A stretch of DNA of 5,286 bases. Origin: Candidatus Puniceispirillum sp. (GTDB lineage: Bacteria; Pseudomonadota; Alphaproteobacteria; Puniceispirillales; Puniceispirillaceae). The DNA lies in contig JABJBD010000052.1 in assembly GCA_018668795.1 (NCBI GenBank), forward strand, positions 1-5,286, written 5' to 3'. Positions 1 to 5,286 of this stretch are shown one piece after another; position 1 is the stretch's first letter, and each line of letters begins with the position of its first letter. Both the position numbers and the translations under genes were made by a program. A model generated the notes under the pieces. The model made no database searches and was not told the origin of the DNA. It saw only the letters and a program-made list of their open reading frames with translations.

Positions 1-165
1 ACCATCAAGGCTGCTTGCCAGCGCGCGATCAAGATCTGCTGGGCTGGCATGCGGGACTTGGCCGATTTCGGTGCCATCAGCCGGACAAATAACCGGCTCG
101 CTTTTGCCCGTACTGCCAAAAACCCATTCACCAGCAATTAGCATTTTCAATTCTGGGTATGACAT
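1..165 (-). CDS. Aldehyde dehydrogenase family protein, N-terminal fragment (runs off left edge)
   Basis: The 55 visible codons read from an ATG at 165 leftward to the window edge without a stop. The protein starts MSYPELKMLIAGEWV and continues with CPADGTEIGQVPHASPADLD, the usual opening of the NAD(P)-dependent aldehyde dehydrogenase superfamily: a (F/L)I-x-G-E-W strand, then a N/C-P-A-x-G-x-x-I strand and the 'A-x-x-x-D-(L/V)-D-x-A' helix that leads into the cofactor domain. The full family protein is about 480-500 residues, so roughly 90% is outside the window, including the catalytic Cys and Glu. The start is supported by GGAGA seven bases upstream. The style of this N-terminus recalls succinate-semialdehyde dehydrogenase-like members more than betaine aldehyde dehydrogenase, but 55 residues cannot fix a substrate. 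It lies 57 bp downstream of the GMC alcohol dehydrogenase on the same strand, which suggests a two-step alcohol-to-acid oxidation unit (inference). Confidence 0.85.
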   Translation of the reverse strand, partial: MSYPELKMLIAGEWVFGSTGKSEPVICPADGTEIGQVPHASPADLDRALASSLDG

Positions 166-172
166 CGGTTCG

Positions 173-177
173 TCTCC
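173..177 (-). promoter_or_regulatory. Ribosome binding site of the aldehyde dehydrogenase gene
   Basis: On the minus strand the bases read GGAGA, seven bases before the ATG at 165. It is the clearest Shine-Dalgarno sequence in the window and it fixes the start of a coding region that is otherwise too short to judge by length. The rest of the 57-bp gap to the GMC stop codon (166-222) is AT-rich, and I see no convincing terminator or promoter in it, consistent with co-transcription. Confidence 0.6.
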
Positions 178-222
178 ATTTCGCCCATAGTTATAAATAG
201 TAACGTTAATTTGAGATTTTTT

Positions 223-1833
223 TCACGATCCTTGCAGAATCATATCAGCAGCCTTTTCGGCAATCATGTAAGTGGGCGCATTGGTATTTGCTGAGGTAAT
301 TAATGGCATTATTGACGCATCGACTACGCGCAATCTTTCAACACCACGAACTTTTAACTGTGGTGTTACCACCGCATCCTTATCGACGCCCATGCGGCAA
401 GTGCCAACACAATGATAGACTGTGCCACCACCAGCTCTGATCGCAGCAAGTATTTCATCATCTGTCTGAACATGGCTCCCTGGCACCATTTCCTGATGCC
501 ACAAGGATCGAAACTGGGGTTGTTTGTATATCTTACGCAGCATTTTAATACCGGCAACCATTGTTTTTTGATCAAGCTCTGCAGATAGGTAATTTGGCTG
601 TATTATTGGGTCTGCCGCCGGATTTGGCGAGGCAATATCAATGCGCCCCCGCGATGCTGGATGGCATTGCCACACCGCCGCGGTAAAGCCAGAATAGCGA
701 TGCAAAGGCTCGCCAGGCTTATCGACCGACAGGGGCATCACATTGAACTGAATATCAGGGGCGGCATTTGGCGCATGTTCGGTTCGCGCTGCACCGCCAA
801 CCTGACCGGCACCAACCGTTAATGGCCCGCTGCCTTTGAACAGCCAATCAAATCCCATTTTCAACAGTGACAAAGGATTACGCACCTGATTATTCAGCGA
901 GACCGGATCGTTCATCTGCACAATTGTCCGCATCTGATAATGATCCTGCAAATTTCCACCAACTTCTGCGCGATCGACCAGAACTGGTATATCTAATTTT
1001 GATAACAGCTTGGCCGGGCCAATGCCGGATAATTGCAAAATCTGCGGCGATTGAATGGCACCAGCACAAAGAATAACCTCGGCAGCGGCATTTATATCGG
1101 CGCTTCCCAGAGCATTTTTTACCCGCACCGCCGTTGCCACGCCATCGGTGATGATAATCTTTTCAACCATCGTTTCGGTTAGCACCGTTAGATTTGGCCG
1201 TGATAAAGCTGGTTTGAGAAACGCCGTCGCCGCGCTGGAACGCCAGCGCTTGCCAATCGAAAGATGATATGCGCCAACACCATAGGTCGACGCCCCGTTG
1301 AAATCGTCATTTTCAGGCAGACCAAGATGCCGAGCCGAGGCGATCCACGCGGCACAATGAGGATGATAGTTGCGTAATTGTGAGACCTGCACATCACCGT
1401 GATGGCCATGATATTGTGACGGCGCTCCGGAAAATGTTTCTAACTTGCGAAAATAAGGAAGCACATCATCATAAGACCAACCTTGATTACCCAAAGCGCG
1501 CCAGCTATCGAAATTTTCTTTTTGCCCGCGAATGAAAATCAATCCGTTGATACTGCTCGAACCACCGATCACCCGACCCCGCGGCCAGATAATCGACCGT
1601 CCCGCCGTACCGCCGCTGGGGTCGGTCGCAAAATGTCGGGCAACCGATGGGTTATTGATTGACCTAAAATAGCCGACGGGCAGTTTAATCCAAAAATCCC
1701 GATCCCAGCTACCCGCCTCGATGAGCAAAACCTGATGGTCAGGCCTGGATGATAACCGGTTCGCCAAAAGACACCCCGCAGACCCTGCGCCAATAATGAC
1801 ATGGGTAAATGTGTGACCAGCAAGATTTATCAT
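223..1833 (-). CDS. GMC-family FAD-dependent alcohol/choline dehydrogenase-like oxidoreductase
   Basis: A complete 536-residue flavoprotein of the glucose-methanol-choline (GMC) oxidoreductase family, which oxidises a primary alcohol to an aldehyde with FAD. Visible landmarks: the dinucleotide-binding GAGSAG at residues 15-20, the ribose-binding EAG at 39-41, GMC signature 1 around 85-103 (RGRVIGGSSSINGLIFIRG), GMC signature 2 at 258-272 (GAIQSPQILQLSGIG), the NLQDH motif at 294-298, and the C-terminal active site with His474 (TVYHCVGTCRMG) and Asn518 (SANTNAPT), the expected His/Asn pair. Length is normal and no secretion signal is seen, so it is probably cytoplasmic. The ATG at 1833 is the first possible start because an in-frame TAG lies six bases upstream of it; the Shine-Dalgarno sequence is weak. 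It is often labelled choline dehydrogenase, but it lacks the longer C-terminus of E. coli BetA and has YHCVGTC where BetA has FHPCGTC, so choline as substrate is unproven. Transcribed divergently from the GntR regulator and upstream of the aldehyde dehydrogenase. Confidence 0.93.
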   Translation of the reverse strand: MINLAGHTFTHVIIGAGSAGCLLANRLSSRPDHQVLLIEAGSWDRDFWIKLPVGYFRSINNPSVARHFATDPSGGTAGRSIIWPRGRVIGGSSSINGLIFIRGQKENFDSWRALGNQGWSYDDVLPYFRKLETFSGAPSQYHGHHGDVQVSQLRNYHPHCAAWIASARHLGLPENDDFNGASTYGVGAYHLSIGKRWRSSAATAFLKPALSRPNLTVLTETMVEKIIITDGVATAVRVKNALGSADINAAAEVILCAGAIQSPQILQLSGIGPAKLLSKLDIPVLVDRAEVGGNLQDHYQMRTIVQMNDPVSLNNQVRNPLSLLKMGFDWLFKGSGPLTVGAGQVGGAARTEHAPNAAPDIQFNVMPLSVDKPGEPLHRYSGFTAAVWQCHPASRGRIDIASPNPAADPIIQPNYLSAELDQKTMVAGIKMLRKIYKQPQFRSLWHQEMVPGSHVQTDDEILAAIRAGGGTVYHCVGTCRMGVDKDAVVTPQLKVRGVERLRVVDASIMPLITSANTNAPTYMIAEKAADMILQGS

Positions 1834-1922
1834 AATTGTCTAAACATTCTATTTTTAGTATGTTAGTATGTTTAACAAAGCCACTTTGATTTAGCAAGCG
1901 CTTTAACCAATGGACAAATGGC
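1834..1922. promoter_or_regulatory. Divergent promoter/operator region between GMC gene and GntR regulator
   Basis: These 89 AT-rich bases must hold the start signals of both divergent units. For the leftward GMC unit, TTGTTA (1878-1873) and TAAAAA (1857-1852) form a weak -35/-10 pair with 15-base spacing. For the rightward regulator unit, TTGTCT (1836-1841) and TATGTT (1859-1864) form a weak pair with 17-base spacing. Each hexamer matches the sigma-70 consensus at about four of six positions, so these are candidates only. A tandem repeat (1855-1872) falls in the spacer of the leftward pair and over the -10 of the rightward pair, and a 7-bp inverted repeat (1841-1847 with 1868-1874) spans the same interval. 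A regulator bound here could control both directions; the adjacent GntR protein is the natural candidate (inference). Confidence 0.5.
1855..1872. repeat. Tandem direct repeat, 8-bp unit AGTATGTT, candidate operator
   Basis: AGTATGTT occurs twice head to tail at 1857-1864 and 1865-1872, and the period-8 match extends two bases to the left, giving TTAGTATGTTAGTATGTT. The second copy overlaps ATGTTTA (1868-1874), the right arm of a perfect 7-bp inverted repeat whose left arm TAAACAT is at 1841-1847. The position in the short divergent gap next to a GntR gene makes it a plausible repressor site, but the unit does not match a GntR-family consensus that I can name with confidence. Confidence 0.45.
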
Positions 1923-2684
1923 ATGACAAAACTGCACAAACAGATAGCGGGTCAGTCAGCAACACGGATCAGCCCGGCCCGACCACTGCCACTATATTAT
2001 CAGCTCTATGAAACCTTGCGTTCGCAAATTCAGGACGGCGTTTGGAACAATGGAGATTTCTTTCCGCCGATTCCCGTTTTAGCAGATCAATTCGATGTGG
2101 CTACTGTGACCGTTCGTCAAGCTCTTGGTTTGTTGCAAAAAGATGGGCTAGTGCAGTCCCGACAGGGACGCGGCACCGTTATCACATCATCGGCATTGCG
2201 GTTACAACCATTGCAGCTTGAATCAACCGTTACGGAAATTCTTGATCTTTATGCCGAAGATAGTCCAGACGTTGAATCGATTGATGAGGGGCTGGCCATG
2301 CCCCCGTTAAAGGCCAGTGATTTTCACCTCCTGCCGTCTTATTTCTTTATCAAGCGGGTACATATTCGTCATGGTGGGCGTTATTGCCTGATCACTTTTT
2401 TTCTGGCCGAACCGCTATTTCACGATCATGAAGACCGGTTTCGCAATCATCTGGTTCTACCGGTTCTGTTCTCGCTTGATGATCTTAGCATTGCCCGCAC
2501 TTGGCAGTCATTGCGTCTCGAAAAGGCGGATCACTCAACCGCAACAATTCTCAAAGTGTCCGCCGGTGATCCGATTGCGCGGGTCAAAAGATATATCACC
2601 AACCAGCAGGATGAATTGATCTATTTCGCCGATGTCCGGTATCGGGGAGATGCCATTCAATATAATATTGAGCTTAAGATATGA
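1923..2684 (+). CDS. GntR family transcriptional regulator with UTRA domain (HutC subfamily type)
   Basis: A complete 253-residue DNA-binding regulator. Residues about 22-88 form the GntR winged helix-turn-helix: PLYYQLYETLRSQI opens it, VLADQFDVATVTVRQAL (52-68) is the helix-turn-helix, and QSRQGRGTVI (78-87) is the wing. Residues about 100-250 match a UTRA ligand-binding domain, with the conserved ending PIARVKRYI (217-225) followed by the usual acidic turn and the YRGDAIQYNIEL strand (240-251). In this family the UTRA domain binds a small metabolite, often a sugar, sugar acid or amino-acid-related compound, and releases the protein from its operator. The HTH entry has FPPIPVL where most relatives have LPSxRxL, a modest deviation. 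The ATG at 1923 lacks a strong Shine-Dalgarno sequence; in frame upstream there is no ATG before a TGA at 1887. The gene overlaps the next one by four bases and starts in a gap with repeats, so autoregulation and control of the divergent GMC unit are likely (inference). Confidence 0.92.
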   Translation: MTKLHKQIAGQSATRISPARPLPLYYQLYETLRSQIQDGVWNNGDFFPPIPVLADQFDVATVTVRQALGLLQKDGLVQSRQGRGTVITSSALRLQPLQLESTVTEILDLYAEDSPDVESIDEGLAMPPLKASDFHLLPSYFFIKRVHIRHGGRYCLITFFLAEPLFHDHEDRFRNHLVLPVLFSLDDLSIARTWQSLRLEKADHSTATILKVSAGDPIARVKRYITNQQDELIYFADVRYRGDAIQYNIELKI

Positions 2685-3796
2685 TTAAAATTACCAAGCT
2701 AGATGTGATGGTCTATCGCTTTCCGCTGGCCACACCGGTACAAACCTCCTTTGGCCTGATGCAGGATCGGCCGATGGTTTTGGTGAAATTGACCAGTGAT
2801 GAAGGCATCACAGGTTGGGGCGAAATCTGGTGTAATTTTCCGAATGTCGGGGCCGAGCACCGTGCCCACTTAGTCACAAGTGTCTTTGCCCCGCTTGTTC
2901 TATCAAAAGACCATGCGACAGCCGAAGCCGCCTTTGACTTTCTAACCGAATCCACCTGGGTTCTTGGCCTGCAAACCGGCGAATTTGGCCCTCTGGCGCA
3001 ATGTATTGCTGGCATCGAAATTGCCCTATCCGATATTTACGCCAAGCAAAAAGATATGCCCTTATGGAAATTATATGGCGGTCAGACCAGCGAAGTTCCG
3101 GTTTATGCCAGCGGCATTAACCCAACAAACCCAGCCGATATCGCCAGCAAAGCGATTGATCTTGGCTATCGTGGGCTGAAGCTCAAGATCGGTTTTGGCG
3201 AACGCACGGATTGCGAAAACCTTGCAACGCTTAGCCATCTCGCTGGTGACAAAGTCGATCTGATGGTCGATGCCAATCAGGCATGGAACCTGAACCAAGC
3301 CCTTACCATGCTGGACGCCTTAGCCAAATTTGACCTGAAATGGCTGGAAGAACCAATTGCCGCCGATCGCCCGCAAGATGAGTGGCGCCATTTACAGAAG
3401 GCCGCGTCAATGCCATTGGCCGCTGGTGAAAATATTCAAGGTGATAAAGAATTCAACATCGTCATTAACCAAGACGTTTTGGCGGTGATCCAGCCAGACC
3501 TTGCAAAATGGGGCGGCCTTAGCAAAACCGTTCCGATTGCTCGAAACATCATCAGCGCTGGCAAACGTTACTGCCCGCATTATCTGGGCGGCGGCATCGG
3601 ACTTGTTGCCTCAGCCCATGCGCTGGCCGCGGTTGGCGGGGACGGCATATTGGAAGTCGACATCAATCCAAATCCATTACGCACTGAGTTGGTTGGCGAC
3701 ATGCTGAGCATAACGCCGGGTATGGCAAGCCTTGGCTCTTTGCCAGGTCTGGGCTTTGAACCAGATCTTGCGCCGTTGAAAAAATATCAGGTGTGA
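2681..3796 (+). CDS. Mandelate racemase/muconate lactonizing enzyme family protein (enolase superfamily, MR subgroup)
   Basis: A complete 371-residue enolase-superfamily enzyme. These enzymes abstract the proton alpha to a carboxylate with Mg2+ and go on to racemise, dehydrate or cycloisomerise the acid. An N-terminal capping domain (about 1-125; GITGWGE at 42-48) precedes the barrel domain. Active-site candidates by alignment from memory to mandelate racemase: the base motif Lys167-x-Lys169 (LKLKIGFG), metal ligands Asp197 (MVDANQAW), Glu223 (WLEEP) and Glu250 (AAGEN), the Asp273-His300 dyad (QPDLAKWGG and CPHYLGGG), and Glu325 (LEVDINPNPLR). The 27-residue Asp-His spacing equals that of mandelate racemase (Asp270-His297), placing it in the MR subgroup with an intact catalytic set. 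The NPNPLR segment and the C-terminal 'PGLGFEPD' resemble sugar-acid lactone cycloisomerases and acid-sugar dehydratases, but the substrate cannot be read from sequence. The start overlaps the regulator stop as ATGA, suggesting translational coupling; no separate ribosome site is evident. Confidence 0.93.
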   Translation: MIKITKLDVMVYRFPLATPVQTSFGLMQDRPMVLVKLTSDEGITGWGEIWCNFPNVGAEHRAHLVTSVFAPLVLSKDHATAEAAFDFLTESTWVLGLQTGEFGPLAQCIAGIEIALSDIYAKQKDMPLWKLYGGQTSEVPVYASGINPTNPADIASKAIDLGYRGLKLKIGFGERTDCENLATLSHLAGDKVDLMVDANQAWNLNQALTMLDALAKFDLKWLEEPIAADRPQDEWRHLQKAASMPLAAGENIQGDKEFNIVINQDVLAVIQPDLAKWGGLSKTVPIARNIISAGKRYCPHYLGGGIGLVASAHALAAVGGDGILEVDINPNPLRTELVGDMLSITPGMASLGSLPGLGFEPDLAPLKKYQV

Positions 3797-3894
3797 TAAA
3801 AAGGCTTCATCGATAGAAAATTCAAAGCGCAATAGTTAATCTACCCAACGGGACTGGCACACGATCCAAGCCAGATAATAGACATGACGAAGTA
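3797..3894. other. Convergent intergenic gap, no convincing terminator
   Basis: These 98 bases separate the 3' ends of the enolase-type gene and the sulfatase gene. The only stem I find is CTGGC/GCCAG (3854-3858 with 3870-3874), five base pairs around an 11-base loop and without an adjoining T-run on either strand. A short A-run at 3798-3803 has no stem on the side needed. No small gene is apparent. Confidence 0.4.
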
Positions 3895-5286
3895 TTACTT
3901 CTGAAAGTCAATTTCGCCACGCATCATCCGGTCGATCATTGTCGATGAAACTTCAGGCAAGTCTGGTGGTATCGTCACGGCGCGCGGCAACCTAAGCCGC
4001 GACTTTGTCGTATCGACGCCATCACGGCGAACATAGCGCTCGGCATCCCCTTGAAAGGCCACATAATCCCAATCCGGCTTCTTGCCCGGCACCTTGGCGA
4101 TAAAGCTCCGGCGACGCTGGCTTGCGACAATTTCGTTTATCAGCATGTCCGGGTCATAGCCGTCCATGCCAATCTTTTTAAGCGCGGCAACTATTGGCGC
4201 ATTGGACGCATCTTCGGCAAGATTAACGCGCTCATCGGGGTCGGCCTCCAGATCAAACAAAAGGTCGGGCTGCCCATGGGTAAAAATATATTTATACGCG
4301 CCTTTTTTGACCATACGGCACGGCACGCACGGCCCAATCGCAAGATAATCAGCGATCACGCAATCTGCCGCTGCGCTGGCATCACCTGACAGAAGCGGCA
4401 TAAGACTATGCCCAGCCAGATCGGCTATAGCCGGGCGAAGCGACGCCATATCCTGTCCGCCAAAATCGATAAATGTCGGCAGTAAATCAATAAGCGAGCT
4501 GTTCGCATCAATTCGGATATTCTTTGCGGCGCGCCGATCCGATATGACTAGCGGTACACGCGCTGACCATTCCCAGAAACATTGCTTGAACCACATTCCG
4601 CGCTCGCCCATCATCTCGCCGTGATCCGATGTGAAAATGACAATTGTGTTGTCACCCAAGCCGGTTTCGTCCAATTGATCCAAAATCTGCCCAAGCTTTT
4701 CATCAAGGTAGGAAATCATCGCATAATATGCATGGCGCGCATTCAGCAGATGATCCTCGGTTATGCTATGGCGGTGCCGACCATGTGCGAAGAACAAAGC
4801 CTTGGAAAAATAATCAAGCGCGGCAAAAGGAATTTCGGGCACGGCTGGCAAATCAATATCCTTGTGATCATAGAGATCCCAGTAACGCTGCGCCACGTTA
4901 AAAGGCGTATGCGGGCTGGTGAACGAAACCACCCCAAAAAAAGGCTTCTTTTCTTCTGACCTGGCAAGGTCATAGATTTTGCGAGACGCCTGAAACGCCA
5001 CATCATCATCATAATCTTCCTGCATGGTTCGGATACAGGGGCCAGCCTCAACAACCCCATTAAGCGCCGTGCCTGATGGCACAAAGGCCGGGCCAGCTGA
5101 CCAATCTGCGATCCATTGAAAGTCGGCCGGATAAACATCAGTCGTCAAGCGTTCTTCAAATCCATGAAGCTGATCTGGCCCGATAAAATGCATCTTCCCG
5201 CACAAAAACGTCTGATAGCCTTGCGCACGCATGAAATGCGCCATTGTTGGCAATGATGATGCGATTTCATTGGCATTATCATAAAC
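3895..5286 (-). CDS. Choline-sulfatase-like sulfatase, C-terminal 463 residues (5' end beyond right edge)
   Basis: An alkaline-phosphatase-fold sulfatase that hydrolyses a sulfate ester to an alcohol plus sulfate. The frame stays open to the right edge, beginning VYDNANEIASSLPTM, so a TTG at 5253 is an internal leucine codon and not the start. The formylglycine motif (C-x-P-S-R) should lie just beyond the edge; about 65-75 residues are missing if it has the usual choline-sulfatase length. Visible landmarks, numbered from the edge: GKMHF (30-34) with its Lys and His, GPDQLHGFEERLTTD (36-50), which is very like choline sulfatase BetC, SPHTPF (124-129), the metal-binding TSDHGEMMGERG (219-230), Lys234, VNLAED in the 'DPxExxNL' segment near 354, and ASQRRR (388-393), leading into a choline-sulfatase C-terminal-type segment to about 421. 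It differs from BetC in having SPHTPF instead of HPHDPY and a further tail of about 40 residues, so the substrate may not be choline-O-sulfate. Convergent with the enolase-type gene, so separately transcribed. Confidence 0.92.
   Translation of the reverse strand, partial: VYDNANEIASSLPTMAHFMRAQGYQTFLCGKMHFIGPDQLHGFEERLTTDVYPADFQWIADWSAGPAFVPSGTALNGVVEAGPCIRTMQEDYDDDVAFQASRKIYDLARSEEKKPFFGVVSFTSPHTPFNVAQRYWDLYDHKDIDLPAVPEIPFAALDYFSKALFFAHGRHRHSITEDHLLNARHAYYAMISYLDEKLGQILDQLDETGLGDNTIVIFTSDHGEMMGERGMWFKQCFWEWSARVPLVISDRRAAKNIRIDANSSLIDLLPTFIDFGGQDMASLRPAIADLAGHSLMPLLSGDASAAADCVIADYLAIGPCVPCRMVKKGAYKYIFTHGQPDLLFDLEADPDERVNLAEDASNAPIVAALKKIGMDGYDPDMLINEIVASQRRRSFIAKVPGKKPDWDYVAFQGDAERYVRRDGVDTTKSRLRLPRAVTIPPDLPEVSSTMIDRMMRGEIDFQK

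Noticed and set aside
190..208. GTTA/TAAC inverted repeat and TAACGTTA palindrome between the GMC and aldehyde dehydrogenase genes
   Set aside because: The arms are very short and AT-only or nearly so, with no second copy; they are most likely chance in an AT-rich gap.
1896..1903. AAGCGCTT palindrome upstream of the regulator as a LacI-type operator
   Set aside because: The symmetry stops at eight bases, it is expected by chance in a window of this size, and no LacI-type gene is present.
2713..3015. 100-codon minus-strand open frame inside the enolase-type gene
   Set aside because: It is antisense to conserved capping-domain codons, has a low-complexity Pro/Ser/Lys-rich translation, and no ribosome site was noted.
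3854..3874. CTGGC/GCCAG hairpin as a bidirectional terminator between the convergent genes
   Set aside because: The stem is only five base pairs around an 11-base loop and neither strand has a T-run directly after it.
4582..4959. 125-codon open frame on the plus strand inside the sulfatase gene
   Set aside because: It lies wholly antisense to a strongly conserved sulfatase coding region and its translation shows no recognisable domain; it is a shadow frame.
5251..5253. TTG as the start codon of the sulfatase
   Set aside because: The frame continues upstream to the window edge with VYDNANEIASS, which is conserved in choline sulfatases, so the TTG encodes an internal leucine.
1..5286. Complete betC-betA-betB choline-O-sulfate operon
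   Set aside because: The genes are in separate transcription units, no BetI-type regulator is seen, the GMC enzyme and aldehyde dehydrogenase are not clearly BetA and BetB, and an enolase-type gene interrupts the set.

Overview
The window is a compact catabolic gene neighbourhood from a bacterium, most likely a Gram-negative proteobacterium. Base composition is moderate, with AT-rich intergenic gaps, and the gene families (choline-sulfatase-like sulfatase, GMC alcohol dehydrogenase, GntR/UTRA regulator, mandelate-racemase-type enolase superfamily enzyme) are typical of marine or soil Alphaproteobacteria. That placement is an inference from gene content, because no rRNA or other phylogenetic marker is present.

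Layout from left to right: (1) positions 1-165, minus strand, hold the first 55 codons of an NAD(P)-dependent aldehyde dehydrogenase that runs off the left edge. (2) Positions 223-1833, minus strand, hold a complete GMC-family FAD alcohol dehydrogenase lying 57 bp upstream of the aldehyde dehydrogenase and probably co-transcribed with it. (3) Positions 1834-1922 are an 89-bp AT-rich divergent control region with a tandem 8-bp repeat and a 7-bp inverted repeat. (4) Positions 1923-2684, plus strand, encode a GntR-type regulator with a UTRA effector domain. (5) Positions 2681-3796, plus strand, encode an enolase-superfamily enzyme of the mandelate racemase subgroup, joined to the regulator by an ATGA overlap. 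(6) Positions 3895-5286, minus strand and convergent with the enolase-type gene, encode a choline-sulfatase-like sulfatase whose N-terminus, with the formylglycine motif, lies beyond the right edge. Genes cover almost all of the window; there are no RNA genes, mobile elements or CRISPR arrays that I can see.

How the genes may work together (inference): the sulfatase could release an alcohol from a sulfate ester, the GMC enzyme could oxidise an alcohol to an aldehyde, the aldehyde dehydrogenase could oxidise that to an acid, and the enolase-type enzyme could dehydrate, epimerise or cycloisomerise a hydroxy- or sugar acid. The UTRA regulator would sense a pathway metabolite and control both divergent units. 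The set resembles betC/betA/betB (choline-O-sulfate to glycine betaine) on paper, but the GMC and aldehyde dehydrogenase do not look like canonical BetA and BetB, and an enolase-type enzyme has no place in that route. The locus may therefore serve a different, possibly undescribed, substrate.
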